NCBI RefSeq assembly: GCF_008041935.1
Contig: NZ_VKAC01000012.1
Span: 62,001 to 126,000, forward strand
Direction of reading: 5' to 3'
DNA length: 64,000 nt
DNA from: Quadrisphaera setariae
GTDB lineage: Bacteria > Actinomycetota > Actinomycetes > Actinomycetales > Quadrisphaeraceae
The position numbers and the translations under genes were made by a program. This document shows, piece after piece, positions 17,530 to 27,408 of the stretch (the first letter of the stretch is position 1; every line of letters begins with the position of its first letter). The notes beneath the pieces were generated by a model. The model worked only from the letters and a program-made list of their open reading frames with translations. It did not search any database and was not told the origin of the DNA.

Positions 17530-17857
17530 CCGGCCCGTCGACCAGCTGGTGGCCGGGGCAGGTGCTCGTCGCGGACGACGCGGAGCCCGTCGCCACGCTG
17601 CCCGGCGCCCCGCGCACCACCCTCGTCGTCGTCAACACCGGCGACCGGCCCGTGCAGGTGGGCTCCCACTTCCACTTCGCCCAGGCCAACACCGCACTCG
17701 CCTTCGACCGGACGGCGGCGCACGGGCTCCGGCTCGACGTGGCCGCCGGCACCGCCGTGCGCTTCGAGCCGGGCGTGGAGCGCGAGGTGGCGCTCGTGCC
17801 GATCGCCGGGGACCGCGTGGTCCCCGGCCTGACCCTGCCCGCGCCCGGGAGGCTGTG

Positions 17858-17858
<1 letters not shown>
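17526..17858 (+). CDS. ureB: Urease beta subunit
   Basis: The 110-residue beta chain of urease. It has the conserved [19 protein letters not shown] block, [25 protein letters not shown] and a [14 protein letters not shown] end. The structural subunit covers the active-site flap region of UreC. It is coupled on both sides: GTGA with ureA and a one-base TGATG with ureC. Confidence 0.97.
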
Positions 17859-19587
<1,729 letters not shown>

Positions 19588-19588
<1 letters not shown>

Positions 19589-19605
19589 TGGGAGCGACCC
19601 GCTGA
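19588..19605 (+). other. Five-codon minicistron between ureC and ureF
   Basis: The ureC stop overlaps an ATG (TGATG) that opens MGATR and then stops. That TGA overlaps the CTG proposed as the ureF start (CTGA). GGGAG within it is the apparent ribosome site for ureF. Either it keeps ribosomes moving from ureC to ureF, or it is the true ureF start with a one-base loss. Confidence 0.5.
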
Positions 19606-20315
19606 GCGCCACGGCGGCCCTCCTGGCCCTGGCCGACTCCCGCCTGCCCGCCGGCGGACACGCCCACTCGTCCGGCACCGAGCAGGCCGTGGTCGACGGG
19701 TACGTCCGTGACGAGGCCTCTCTCGGCACGCTGCTGCGCCGACGCCTGCTCACCACGGGCGTCGTCGCGGCGCACCTCGCGGCCGCGTCGTGCGCGGCTG
19801 TTCGGGACTGGGGGCACCTCCCGCTCGCGGGGGACCACGATCACGGACAGGTGTCGGCACTGAGGGTCCTCGACGGCGAGGCGGAGGTCCGGCTGCCGGC
19901 GCCCGCCGCTCGCGAGGCGTCCCGGGCGCAGGGCCGCGGTCTGGTCCGGGTGGCGTCAGTGGCGTGGCCGAGCGCGGCGTGGGCGGCCCTCGCGCAGGTG
20001 GCCCGGGCGCCGCACCACCCGCTCGCGATCGGGGTGGCCGCGGCCGCAGCCGGTGGCTCCCCCCGCGACGCCGCGCTCGTGGCGCTCTACCTGACGGGCA
20101 CCGCCCCGGCCACGGCCGCGGCGCGCCTGCTCGGGCTCGACCCGGTCACCGTGGCCGCCGTGCTCGCCTCCCTCGCGCCCCTGCAGGACGCCCTCGCCGC
20201 CGACGCCGCCGACGCGGTGTCCCGCGGCGAGGAGCCCCCGGCGGAGTCCGACCCCCTGACCGACCTCCTGGTGACCCGGCACGCGCCGCGCCAGGACAAG
20301 CTCTTCGCCTCGTGA
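19602..20315 (+). CDS. ureF: Urease accessory protein UreF (CTG start)
   Basis: About 237 residues; part of the UreD-UreF-UreG complex that inserts nickel into apo-urease. The frame carries the conserved UreF N terminus [20 protein letters not shown], then [11 protein letters not shown] and a helical body ending [15 protein letters not shown] and [12 protein letters not shown]. No ATG, GTG or TTG precedes that N terminus in frame: the first is GTG at 19689, which would delete it. CTG at 19602, eight bases after GGGAG, is therefore the best start. The alternative is a one-base deletion after the ATG at 19588. UreE is not encoded in the cluster. Confidence 0.88.
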   Translation: MSATAALLALADSRLPAGGHAHSSGTEQAVVDGYVRDEASLGTLLRRRLLTTGVVAAHLAAASCAAVRDWGHLPLAGDHDHGQVSALRVLDGEAEVRLPAPAAREASRAQGRGLVRVASVAWPSAAWAALAQVARAPHHPLAIGVAAAAAGGSPRDAALVALYLTGTAPATAAARLLGLDPVTVAAVLASLAPLQDALAADAADAVSRGEEPPAESDPLTDLLVTRHAPRQDKLFAS

Positions 20316-20328
20316 AAGGACCACGCCC

Positions 20329-21231
20329 GTGACCCAGCAGGACCCGCATCCGAACCCGCAGCCGACGGGTGCCGAGCGCACGCCCGACCTCGACCACACC
20401 CCGGCCCAGCCGGACGTCGAGGCGCACCTGCGCTTCACCGAGCCTCCGCACACCCACCCGGCCCCGCAGGACCGGTACGGCAACCCCCTCCCCCAGCACG
20501 ACCACCAGCACGACGACGACCACGCCCGGGCCCACGCGGAGGGGGTCCCCCACACCCACGCGCCCGTGGCGACCCCGCGCCGCTCGCCGTCCGCGCCGCT
20601 GCGCATCGGCATCGGCGGCCCGGTCGGCTCCGGCAAGACCGCGCTGGTGGCGGCCCTGTGCCGGGCGCTCGGCCCGGAGGGGGCCGGCCTGGACATGGCC
20701 GTGGTGACCAACGACATCTACACCACCGAGGACGGCGACTTCCTCGTCCGCCACGGCGTGCTGCCCGCTGAGCGCATCACCGCGGTGCAGACGGGCGCCT
20801 GCCCGCACACCGCCATCCGGGACGACATCGCCATGAACCTCGACGCGGTGGAGGAGCTGGAGGACAGCTTCGACCCCGACGTCGTGCTCGTGGAGTCCGG
20901 CGGCGACAACCTCACCGCCACCTTCAGCTACGGCCTGGTGGACGCGCAGATCTTCGTGGTCGACGTGGCGGGCGGCGACAAGGTGCCGCGCAAGGGCGGC
21001 CCCGGCGTCATCACCTCCGACCTGCTGGTCATCAACAAGACCGACCTCGCCCCCATGGTCGGCGCGGACCTCGGCGTCATGGACCGGGACGCGTCCGCGC
21101 TGCGCGGGGAGCGCCCGGTGGCGTTCACGAGCCTGCGGGAGGACCCGGGCGCCACACCCGTGGCCGCGTGGGTCCAGCAGCTGCTGGCCCAGCGCCGCGA
21201 GCTCGCCGCGTCACCAGCGTCAGCCGGCTGA
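20329..21231 (+). CDS. ureG: Urease accessory GTPase UreG with His-rich N terminus
   Basis: A 300-residue nickel-chaperone GTPase. Residues ~1-85 form an extension dense in His and Asp ([20 protein letters not shown], then [18 protein letters not shown]). The G domain follows with P-loop [24 protein letters not shown], the nickel-binding CPH in [28 protein letters not shown] and the NKTD base-recognition motif. Ordinary UreG is about 200-230 residues, so the extension is extra; since no ureE is present, it may store nickel. The GTG start follows AAAGGA by nine bases. Confidence 0.95.
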   Translation: MTQQDPHPNPQPTGAERTPDLDHTPAQPDVEAHLRFTEPPHTHPAPQDRYGNPLPQHDHQHDDDHARAHAEGVPHTHAPVATPRRSPSAPLRIGIGGPVGSGKTALVAALCRALGPEGAGLDMAVVTNDIYTTEDGDFLVRHGVLPAERITAVQTGACPHTAIRDDIAMNLDAVEELEDSFDPDVVLVESGGDNLTATFSYGLVDAQIFVVDVAGGDKVPRKGGPGVITSDLLVINKTDLAPMVGADLGVMDRDASALRGERPVAFTSLREDPGATPVAAWVQQLLAQRRELAASPASAG

Positions 21232-21244
21232 CTGCGGGCTGGCA

Positions 21245-22018
21245 GTGCTCACCAGGGTCGAGCTGGTCGCCGCGCCCGGCCCCGGTGGGACCACGCGGCT
21301 CACCACCAACCGCGCGGAGGGCATCCTCAACGCCCGGCGCACCGGTCCGGCCGAGGTGCACCTCGTGGGGACGGGCGCGGGCCCGCTGGGCGGCGACGCG
21401 GTGGAGGTCGACGTCGTCGTCGCCAGCGGCGCGCGGCTGTCGCTGCGCGGTGTCGCGGCGACGCTGTCGATGCCGGACCGCGTCGGCCGGCCGGCGCGCC
21501 TCGACCTGCGGCTGCGCGTAGCCGAGGGGGCCCACCTCGACGTGGCGCTGGAGCCGCTGGTCGCGGTGCGCGGCAGCGACCTGCACGCCGTGACCACCCT
21601 CGACGTCGCCGGGGGCGCCCACCTCGACCTGCTCGAGGTGACCGTCCTCGGCCGCTGGCGGGAGGCGCCGGGCCGCTGGCGCGGCACGCTGCGGGCCGAC
21701 CTCGCCGGCGCCCCGTGGCTGCGGCAGTCGGTGGCCCTCGGGCCCGGCTCCCCGGCCTGGGACGCGCTCGACGCCCCGCGGGTGCTCGTCAGCCGGCTCC
21801 GCTCCCCCGCCGCCCTCCCCGCGCCGTCGACGACGACGACGACGAAGCCGGCCGGTCGCTCAGCGGGCTGCGCCGTCGCGATGCCGCTGGCCGGCGGCGG
21901 AGAGCTCGCGCAGGCCATCGGGCTCGACCTGCTCGCCGCCCGCCGCGACCTGGCGGCGCTCGACCTCGACCCCACCGGGTTTCGGTCGACCGAAACCTCT
22001 GGCACCCTGGTGGGGTGA
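21245..22018 (+). CDS. ureD: Urease accessory protein UreD
   Basis: A 257-residue scaffold that binds apo-urease and recruits UreF and UreG. Visible family features are TNRAEGILNARRTGPAEVHLVG near the N terminus, the repeated beta strands of the UreD fold, LEVTVLGRWREAPGRWRGT and a C-terminal AIGLDLLAARRDLAALDL. It starts with GTG 13 bases after ureG. Its last ~13 codons contain the operator-like palindrome and the -10 of the next gene, and its stop overlaps the Nramp start (GTGA). Confidence 0.92.
   Translation: MLTRVELVAAPGPGGTTRLTTNRAEGILNARRTGPAEVHLVGTGAGPLGGDAVEVDVVVASGARLSLRGVAATLSMPDRVGRPARLDLRLRVAEGAHLDVALEPLVAVRGSDLHAVTTLDVAGGAHLDLLEVTVLGRWREAPGRWRGTLRADLAGAPWLRQSVALGPGSPAWDALDAPRVLVSRLRSPAALPAPSTTTTTKPAGRSAGCAVAMPLAGGGELAQAIGLDLLAARRDLAALDLDPTGFRSTETSGTLVG
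21978..21997 (+). promoter_or_regulatory. Perfect 20-base palindrome, candidate metal-repressor operator
   Basis: GGTTTCGGTCGACCGAAACC reads the same on both strands. It lies inside the end of ureD, just upstream of the CACCCT hexamer (22003-22008) that is six bases before the mntH GTG. It thus covers about -37 to -18 of a leaderless mntH promoter, where a repressor would block RNA polymerase. A DtxR/MntR-family manganese or iron regulator is the natural candidate by context; the regulator is not in the window. Confidence 0.65.
22003..22008 (+). promoter_or_regulatory. -10 element of mntH
   Basis: CACCCT six bases before the GTG of the Nramp gene, matching the NANNNT-N6-start pattern. It allows mntH to be expressed apart from the urease operon under the adjacent palindrome. 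Confidence 0.5.
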
Positions 22019-23262
22019 CGTCCACCGCCACCCGCGCCACCGGCCCAGCCGGCGCGCCGGAGCGGAAGCTCCTGCACCTGCTCGGGCCGGCGTTCGTCGC
22101 GGCCGTCGCCTACGTCGACCCGGGCAACGTCGCCGCCAACCTCACCGCCGGCGCCCAGTACGGCTACCTGCTGCTGTGGGTGCTCGTCGTGGCCAACGCC
22201 ATGGCCGTGCTCGTGCAGTACCTGTCCGCCAAGCTCGGCGTGGTCACCGGCAGGACGGTCCCGGAGCACCTGCGCGACCGGTTGGGCCCCCGCGGCCGGC
22301 TGGCCTTCTTCAGCCAGGCGCAGGCGGTGGCCGTCGCCACCGACGTGGCGGAGGTCATCGGCGGAGCGGTAGCGCTGAGCCTGCTGTTCGGCCTGCCGCT
22401 GTGGCTGGGCGGGGTCGTCACCGGCGCGGTCTCCACGGCGGTGCTGGCGCTCAACTCCCGCGACGGGGTCCGCCGCTTCGAGGCGGTGATCATCGCGATG
22501 CTGGGCGTCATCGCGGTGGGCTTCCTCGCCGGGCTCGTCGTGGCCCCGCCCGACGCGGCCGAGGCCGCCGCCGGGCTGGTCCCGCGCTTCGACGGCGCCG
22601 ACACGGTGCTGCTGGCGGCGAGCATGCTCGGCGCCACGGTGATGCCCCACGCCATCTACCTGCACTCCGGCCTGGCGCGAGACCACCACGGCGGCGCCGT
22701 CGATCCGTCGCGCGTCCCCCGCGCGCTGCGCGCCACCCGCGCCGACGTCGTCGCGGCGCTGGTCCTCGCCGGCGTGGTCAACATCGCGATGCTGCTGCTG
22801 GCCGCCACCTCCCTGCGCGGTGTGGACGGCACCGACACCCTGGAGGGCGCGCACGCCGCCGTGGTGTCCGCGCTCGGGCCGGCCGTCGGGCTGCTGTTCG
22901 CCATCGGGCTGCTGGCCTCGGGACTGGCCTCGACGTCGGTGGGCTCCCAGGCGGGCGCCGTCATCTGGGGCACGCTGCAGCGCCGCGTCCCGCCGCTGCT
23001 CGTGCGCCGCACCTTCACGCTGGTACCGGCGATCGCGGTGCTGCTGGCGGGCGTCGACCCGACGCAGGCGCTGGTGCTCAGCCAGGTGGTGCTGAGCTTC
23101 GGCATCCCGTTCGTGCTCGTCCCGCTGCTGCGGCTCACCTCCAGCCGGGCGGTGATGGGCGAGCACGCCAACACCCCGCTCGTGCGGGCGCTGGCGGTGC
23201 TCGCCGTGGCGGCCGTCGTCGTCCTCAACGTGGTGCTGCTGGTCCTCACCTTCGCGGGCTGA
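22015..23262 (+). CDS. mntH: Nramp-family divalent metal transporter
   Basis: A 415-residue integral membrane protein with 11 predicted helices importing Mn2+ (and possibly other divalent ions) with protons. The metal site is recognisable: DPGNVAANLTAGAQYGY in helix 1 and MPHAIYLHSG in helix 6, including the methionine typical of true Nramp metal selectivity. The GTG at 22015 overlaps the ureD stop by four bases. Position behind a nickel enzyme operon raises the question of nickel uptake, but the intact Asp-Pro-Gly-Asn and Met-Pro-His motifs favour manganese or iron. Its last 17 bases overlap the converging acetyltransferase gene. Confidence 0.92.
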   Translation: MTSTATRATGPAGAPERKLLHLLGPAFVAAVAYVDPGNVAANLTAGAQYGYLLLWVLVVANAMAVLVQYLSAKLGVVTGRTVPEHLRDRLGPRGRLAFFSQAQAVAVATDVAEVIGGAVALSLLFGLPLWLGGVVTGAVSTAVLALNSRDGVRRFEAVIIAMLGVIAVGFLAGLVVAPPDAAEAAAGLVPRFDGADTVLLAASMLGATVMPHAIYLHSGLARDHHGGAVDPSRVPRALRATRADVVAALVLAGVVNIAMLLLAATSLRGVDGTDTLEGAHAAVVSALGPAVGLLFAIGLLASGLASTSVGSQAGAVIWGTLQRRVPPLLVRRTFTLVPAIAVLLAGVDPTQALVLSQVVLSFGIPFVLVPLLRLTSSRAVMGEHANTPLVRALAVLAVAAVVVLNVVLLVLTFAG

Positions 23263-23905
23263 CCCGCCACATGCCCAGCGGCGCCTCCCGCGACGGCAGC
23301 CCGCGCACCGGGCCGAGCGGGACGAAGCCGAGCCGCCGGTACAGCGGGGTGGTGCGCGGCGAGGACGACTCCAGGTAGGAGTCCTCCCGGGCCTCGTCGA
23401 CGCGGTCCAGCCGGTGCTGCAGCAGAGCCCGCCCCACCCCGCGCCCCTGCCCGGCCGGAGCCACGCCGACGGCCTCGAGGTACCAGTGCGGCGAGCGCGG
23501 CCGGGCCCGGCCGAAGGCCCGCTGCGCCGACAGGGCTCGCGGCACCCCGCTGGCGCCGAAGGCGCGCAGGTGGTCGGGGAGGGCGCGCAGCGCGTGCAGG
23601 ACCCCACCGCCCGCTGGGCGCGGGTCGTGCCAGACGGCCACGCCCAGCAGCGCGCCGTCCTCGCCGTCGCGGGCCAGGTCGACGGTCCCCCCGGCCAGCG
23701 GGCCGACCAGCTCGGCGCGGTACAGGTGGACGCGGCGCCGGCGCGCGTCCGGCGTCTCCGCCGTCCCGGTGCCGAGGAGGGCGGCGACCTGCGGCTCCCC
23801 CGCGAAGGCGTCGGCGAGCAGGTCCGCGGCCTCCGGGAGGTCCGCCGGGGCGGCCGGGACGACGGCGACGGTGGTGGTGGACGCGGGGACGGTGAGAGCG
23901 GTCAT
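23246..23905 (-). CDS. GNAT-family N-acetyltransferase
   Basis: A 219-residue cytoplasmic acetyltransferase. The acetyl-CoA loop is visible as VAPAGQGRGVGRALLQHRL near residue 150, followed by DSYLESSSPRTTPLYRRLGF, the usual GNAT ending. The acceptor is unknown. The ATG at 23905 has GGAGG seven bases upstream. It diverges from a TetR gene across 90 bases, which makes it a plausible TetR target (inference). Confidence 0.85.
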   Translation of the reverse strand: MTALTVPASTTTVAVVPAAPADLPEAADLLADAFAGEPQVAALLGTGTAETPDARRRRVHLYRAELVGPLAGGTVDLARDGEDGALLGVAVWHDPRPAGGGVLHALRALPDHLRAFGASGVPRALSAQRAFGRARPRSPHWYLEAVGVAPAGQGRGVGRALLQHRLDRVDEAREDSYLESSSPRTTPLYRRLGFVPLGPVRGLPSREAPLGMWRVSPRR

Positions 23906-23983
23906 GGGTGGCCTCCGAACGATCTGGTCATCTGTCCAGGTCGAACGACCAGACCAGCCGATCGGTTCCCGGCCCCCACCCGG

Positions 23984-23989
23984 CAGGAT
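23984..23989 (+). promoter_or_regulatory. -10 element of the TetR gene
   Basis: CAGGAT six bases before the GTG at 23996. The 23906-23995 spacer also holds GGTCG-AA-CGACC (23939-23950) and repeated CTGGTC/GACCAG words (23924-23956), possible TetR contacts lying between the divergent starts. Confidence 0.45.
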
Positions 23990-23995
23990 GAGCGC

Positions 23996-24574
23996 GTGAG
24001 GTCAGGCAGCACCCGGGACGCCCTCGTCACCGCCGCCCTGCGCGTGGTCGAGGCGGAGGGCCTGCCCGCCGCCACCACCCGGCGGGTCGCCTCGGAGGCC
24101 GGACTGCCGCTGGGGACCGTCCACTACTGGTTCGCCGACAAGCGGCAGCTCGTCGCCGCCGTCACCGACGCGCTGCTCCACGAGGTGCGCGAGCGCGCCG
24201 CCGGCGCCAGCGACCTCCGCGACGCCCACCACCGCTTGTCCGGGATGACCGCGGGGCGGCAGCTGGCGCTGGTCGAGCTCACCACGGCTGCGCTGCGCGA
24301 CCCGTCCCTGCACGACCTCGCCCGCCAGCAGTACGCGGCCTACCGCGCGGCGGCGCTGCAGCAGGTGGGAGGCGGTTCTGAGGCGCTGGCCACCCTCGTG
24401 GTGGCCGTGCTCGACGGCCTCACCCTCTCCACCCTCGCCGAGGACGACGACGGCCGCGGCCGTGCCCGCGCCGACGCCGCCGTCGAGCTGCTGCTGCACC
24501 TCCTCGAGGGCCGGGGAGAGGGGCGGGTCGAGGGGCACCGTGATCGGGTCGCTCCCCCGGGGGACGCGCCGTAG
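23996..24574 (+). CDS. TetR-family transcriptional regulator
   Basis: A 192-residue repressor-type protein. The N-terminal helix-turn-helix reads ALRVVEAEGLPAATTRRVAS, then GLPLGTVHYWFADKRQLVAAV, the standard TetR pattern. The C-terminal ligand domain is unassigned. The GTG at 23996 was chosen for the CAGGAT-N6 leaderless promoter and because the nearby ATG at 23988 stops after three codons. It diverges from the GNAT gene and precedes, by 10 bases, an SRPBCC gene that has its own -10. Confidence 0.88.
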   Translation: MRSGSTRDALVTAALRVVEAEGLPAATTRRVASEAGLPLGTVHYWFADKRQLVAAVTDALLHEVRERAAGASDLRDAHHRLSGMTAGRQLALVELTTAALRDPSLHDLARQQYAAYRAAALQQVGGGSEALATLVVAVLDGLTLSTLAEDDDGRGRARADAAVELLLHLLEGRGEGRVEGHRDRVAPPGDAP

Positions 24575-24577
24575 CGT
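24572..24577 (+). promoter_or_regulatory. -10 element of the SRPBCC/dehydrogenase operon
   Basis: TAGCGT seven bases before the GTG at 24585; its first bases coincide with the TetR stop codon. Leaderless transcription is inferred. Confidence 0.5.
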
Positions 24578-24584
24578 CGAAGAG

Positions 24585-25112
24585 GTGACGCACAGTGATC
24601 ACGGCAGGCTCGTCGGTGCCGCCCGCGCGGTGCTCGAGCACCTCCCCGGCAGGTCGTCCGAGAGCGCGAGGCCGGTCCAGCAGACCGTGACGATGACGGC
24701 GCCCGCCGTCGACGTCCTCACCGCCCTGGAGGACCCCGCCACCCTGTCCCGGCTGCTCGGCGAGCTCGGCTCCGTGGAGCCGCACGGGGGCGGGCAGCGC
24801 TGGAGCCTCGCCGCCGGCGAGGGCCACGGCGGTCTCGCCTGGGACACCGCGCTGACCCGCCGCGCCGACGGCCTGCGCTACGAGGGCGGGGTCAGCGGCG
24901 CTGACGGCTCGACCGGCAGCATCGACGTCTCCACCTCCCCCGCGCCGCGCGACCACGGCGTGGAGGTGCGGCTGGTCCTCGACCTGCCGCTGCCCCGCCT
25001 CGCCGCCGGCGCGGCCGCCTTCACGCTGCTCTACCGGCTGCGCGCGCTGCTCGTCAGCGGGGAGCTCCCGACGCTGCGCCCGCAGCCCACGACCCGCGAC
25101 GAGAGGGGCTGA
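24585..25112 (+). CDS. SRPBCC-type (polyketide cyclase-like) protein
   Basis: A 175-residue protein. The middle reads QQTVTMTAPAVDVLTALEDP followed by alternating strands and a final amphipathic helix, a layout resembling START/SRPBCC ligand-binding proteins of the cyclase/dehydrase type. The GTG at 24585 is set by the TAGCGT hexamer. It is separated from the Zn-dehydrogenase ATG by only 2 bases, so it belongs to that operon. Its ligand is unknown and the family call is from pattern only. Confidence 0.6.
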   Translation: MTHSDHGRLVGAARAVLEHLPGRSSESARPVQQTVTMTAPAVDVLTALEDPATLSRLLGELGSVEPHGGGQRWSLAAGEGHGGLAWDTALTRRADGLRYEGGVSGADGSTGSIDVSTSPAPRDHGVEVRLVLDLPLPRLAAGAAAFTLLYRLRALLVSGELPTLRPQPTTRDERG

Positions 25113-25114
25113 GG

Positions 25115-26284
25115 ATGCGCGCCCTGGTGTGGAACGGCGTCAACGACCTCGCCGTGGCCGACGTCCCCGAGCCGACCGTCATCAACCCGCACGACGTCCT
25201 GCTGCGCGTGCGGCAGACCACCACGTGCGGCTCGGACCTGCACTTCATCGACGGCTACCTGCCCGGCATGCGCGCCGGCGACGTCTTCGGCCACGAGTTC
25301 ATGGGCGAGGTCGTGGCGACCGGGCCCGAGGTGCGCCGGGTGCGGATCGGCGACCGCGTCGTCGTCCCGAGCTTCATCTCGTGCGGGCGGTGCTGGTACT
25401 GCACCCACGAGATGCCGTCCCTGTGCGACACGACCAACCCGAACGCCGCCGTGCAGCAGCCCGTGCTGGGGTACCCGAGCGGTGGCATCTACGGCTACAC
25501 GCACCCCTTCGGCGGGTACGCCGGCAGCCACGCCGAGCTCGTGCGCGTGCCGTTCGGCGACGTCAACTGCTTCACCGTGCCCGACGGCGTCAGCGACACC
25601 CAGGCGCTCTTCGCCTCCGACGCCGCCCCCACGGCGTGGACCGGCGCCGACTTCTGCGACATCTCCCGCGGCGACGTGGTGGCCGTCTTCGGCGCGGGCG
25701 CGGTGGGCCTCATGGCCGCCGCGGCGGCGCAGCTGATGGGCGCCGAGCGGGTCGTCGTCGTCGACAGGCTCCCCGAGCGGCTCGCGCTGGCCCGCGAGCA
25801 CCTGGGCGCCGAGACCATCGACTACTCCGAGGTCGACAGCGTGCAGGAGGCCCTGCGCGAGACCACCGGCGGGCGCGGGCCCGACAGCGTCATCGAGGCG
25901 GTGGGCATGGAGGGCCACGGCACCGGGGTGCAGCAGGTGGTGGACCGGGTCAAGCAGGCGGTGCGCCTGGAGACCGACAGGGCCACCCCGCTGCGCGAGG
26001 CGCTGCTGGCTTGCCGCAAGGGCGGCGTGGTGTCGGTGCTCGGCGTGTACGGCCTCACCGACTCCTTCCCCATGGGCGTGGTGACCAACAAGGGGCTGAC
26101 GCTGCGCTCGGCGCAGCAGCACGGGCAGCGGTACGTCCCCCGGTTGCTGGAGCACCTGCAGCGCGGTGAACTCGACACGTCGTGGCTGGCCACGCACCAC
26201 ATGCCCCTGGAGGACGCCGTGCACGGGTACCAGATCTTCAAGGACAAGGCCGACGGCTGCCTGCGCGCGGTGTTCCACCCGTGA
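25115..26284 (+). CDS. Zinc-dependent alcohol dehydrogenase (MDR family)
   Basis: A 389-residue medium-chain dehydrogenase. Catalytic zinc ligands are in TTTCGSDLHF and VFGHEFMGEVV; the structural zinc loop is CGRCWYCTHEMPSLC near residue 95. A Rossmann motif GAGAVGLMAA near residue 195 binds NAD(P). The long insert after the zinc loop and the DRVKQAVRLETDRATPL region resemble the glutathione-independent formaldehyde dehydrogenase branch, so a small aldehyde or alcohol is a likely substrate. It overlaps the next gene by GTGA. The dienelactone hydrolase partner suggests detoxification or aromatic/cyclic compound turnover. Confidence 0.88.
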   Translation: MRALVWNGVNDLAVADVPEPTVINPHDVLLRVRQTTTCGSDLHFIDGYLPGMRAGDVFGHEFMGEVVATGPEVRRVRIGDRVVVPSFISCGRCWYCTHEMPSLCDTTNPNAAVQQPVLGYPSGGIYGYTHPFGGYAGSHAELVRVPFGDVNCFTVPDGVSDTQALFASDAAPTAWTGADFCDISRGDVVAVFGAGAVGLMAAAAAQLMGAERVVVVDRLPERLALAREHLGAETIDYSEVDSVQEALRETTGGRGPDSVIEAVGMEGHGTGVQQVVDRVKQAVRLETDRATPLREALLACRKGGVVSVLGVYGLTDSFPMGVVTNKGLTLRSAQQHGQRYVPRLLEHLQRGELDTSWLATHHMPLEDAVHGYQIFKDKADGCLRAVFHP

Positions 26285-27102
26285 CGACGTCGACGACCAG
26301 GACGACGGCGAGCGGCGTCCGGCTGACCGACGTCCGCCTGGAGCCGCGCCCGGGCGGCAGCCCGGAGCTGCACGGCGTGCTGGGGGTGCCCGACCGCGCC
26401 GTGCACGGCGACGGCCCGTGGCCCGGCGTGGTGGTGGTCCACGAGGCGTTCGGCGTCGACGACGTCATGCGCCGGCAGGTGGAGCGCCTGGCGGAGGCCG
26501 GGTACCTCGCCCTCATGCCTGACCTGTTCACCGCCGGCGGTGCCCGCAGGTGCCTCACCGCCACCTTCCGCGCCCTGGCCGCGGGGCGCGGGCGGGCCTT
26601 CGAGGACGTCGCTGCGGCGCGGGAGCAGCTGGTGGCCCTCGCGGAGTGCACCGGGCGGATCGGGGTGATCGGGTTCTGCATGGGCGGGGCGTTCGCGCTG
26701 CAGCTGGCGAGCCCGTCGCGCCCGGGAGGCGACTACGCCGCGTCGTCGGTGAACTACGGCCGGCTGCCCGGTGACGACGTCGAGCTCGACGCGCTGCTGG
26801 CCGGCGCCTGCCCCGTCGTCGGCAGCTACGGCGGCCGCGACGCGTCGCTGAAGGGTGCCGCCGACCGCCTGGAGCGCGCCCTGTCCCACGCGGGCGTGCC
26901 GCACGACGTGCGGCAGTACCCCAGCGCCGGGCACTCCTTCCTCAACGACGCCCCCACCGGGCCGCGCCTGCTGCGGCCCGTGATGCAGCGGGTCATCGGC
27001 GCGGGCCCGGAGCCCGAGGCGGCAGCCGACGCGTGGGATCGCATCGAGGCGTTCTTCGCCGAGCACCTGGGGGGAGCGCAGGCCCGTGGCGCCGACGCCT
27101 GA
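26281..27102 (+). CDS. Dienelactone hydrolase family protein
   Basis: A 273-residue alpha/beta hydrolase. It shows GVVVVHEAFGVDD near residue 50, the nucleophile elbow GFCMGG (cysteine at about residue 130), a GSYGGRDASL segment with the acid, and the histidine in GHSFLNDAP. This Cys-Asp-His set and the surrounding words match dienelactone hydrolases. The GTG start overlaps the dehydrogenase stop. The natural substrate need not be a dienelactone. Confidence 0.88.
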   Translation: MTTSTTRTTASGVRLTDVRLEPRPGGSPELHGVLGVPDRAVHGDGPWPGVVVVHEAFGVDDVMRRQVERLAEAGYLALMPDLFTAGGARRCLTATFRALAAGRGRAFEDVAAAREQLVALAECTGRIGVIGFCMGGAFALQLASPSRPGGDYAASSVNYGRLPGDDVELDALLAGACPVVGSYGGRDASLKGAADRLERALSHAGVPHDVRQYPSAGHSFLNDAPTGPRLLRPVMQRVIGAGPEPEAAADAWDRIEAFFAEHLGGAQARGADA

Positions 27103-27337
27103 GGAAGACCTGTCCGTCTGGAGGCGCCTCGCGCCGGGCGGGATGCTGCTCGTGGGCAGCGGGCTCGCCGTGACCCTCGACGCCTCCGCGCGCCGCTCGT
27201 CCGGCACGCCGCTGCTGCGGTGGGTGGCGGAGGGGACGGCGGGGCTCGTGCTGGTCAACGCGGGCCTTGCGCTCTACGGGGAGGCCATGAAGCGGCGAGG
27301 TCTGCACGACGCCGCCACCCGCACCCCCCGTCCGTGA
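27086..27337 (+). CDS. Small membrane protein, unknown function
   Basis: An 83-residue protein with two hydrophobic segments (about residues 18-32 and 47-65), an acidic N terminus and a basic C terminus. It overlaps the hydrolase gene by 17 bases and continues its direction. No family recognised. The GTG start is the first in frame. Confidence 0.55.
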   Translation: MAPTPEEDLSVWRRLAPGGMLLVGSGLAVTLDASARRSSGTPLLRWVAEGTAGLVLVNAGLALYGEAMKRRGLHDAATRTPRP

Positions 27338-27384
27338 TCATGGACCTCCCGAGCACTCTCCCTCCGTGATCATGGACTTCCGGA
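27332..27384 (+). repeat. Two direct copies of a 21-base repeat
   Basis: Copies at 27332-27352 and 27364-27384 share 19 of 21 bases, opening with CCGTGATCATGGAC; an inverted third copy lies at 28353-28373. Each contains a near-palindrome CCGTGATCATGG; the second also contains TCCGGA. They occupy the gap between two small membrane-protein genes. Confidence 0.6.
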
Positions 27385-27395
27385 CCATGCGGCCC

Positions 27396-27401
27396 TAGCC
27401 T
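27396..27401 (+). promoter_or_regulatory. -10 element of the His/Gly-rich protein gene
   Basis: TAGCCT seven bases before the ATG at 27409, fitting the leaderless pattern. Confidence 0.5.
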
Positions 27402-27408
27402 CCGGGAC

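Noticed and set aside
20590-20720. Regarding the His-rich N terminus of UreG as a separate UreE-like gene
   Set aside because: It is in the same frame as the GTPase with no stop or internal ribosome site between them.
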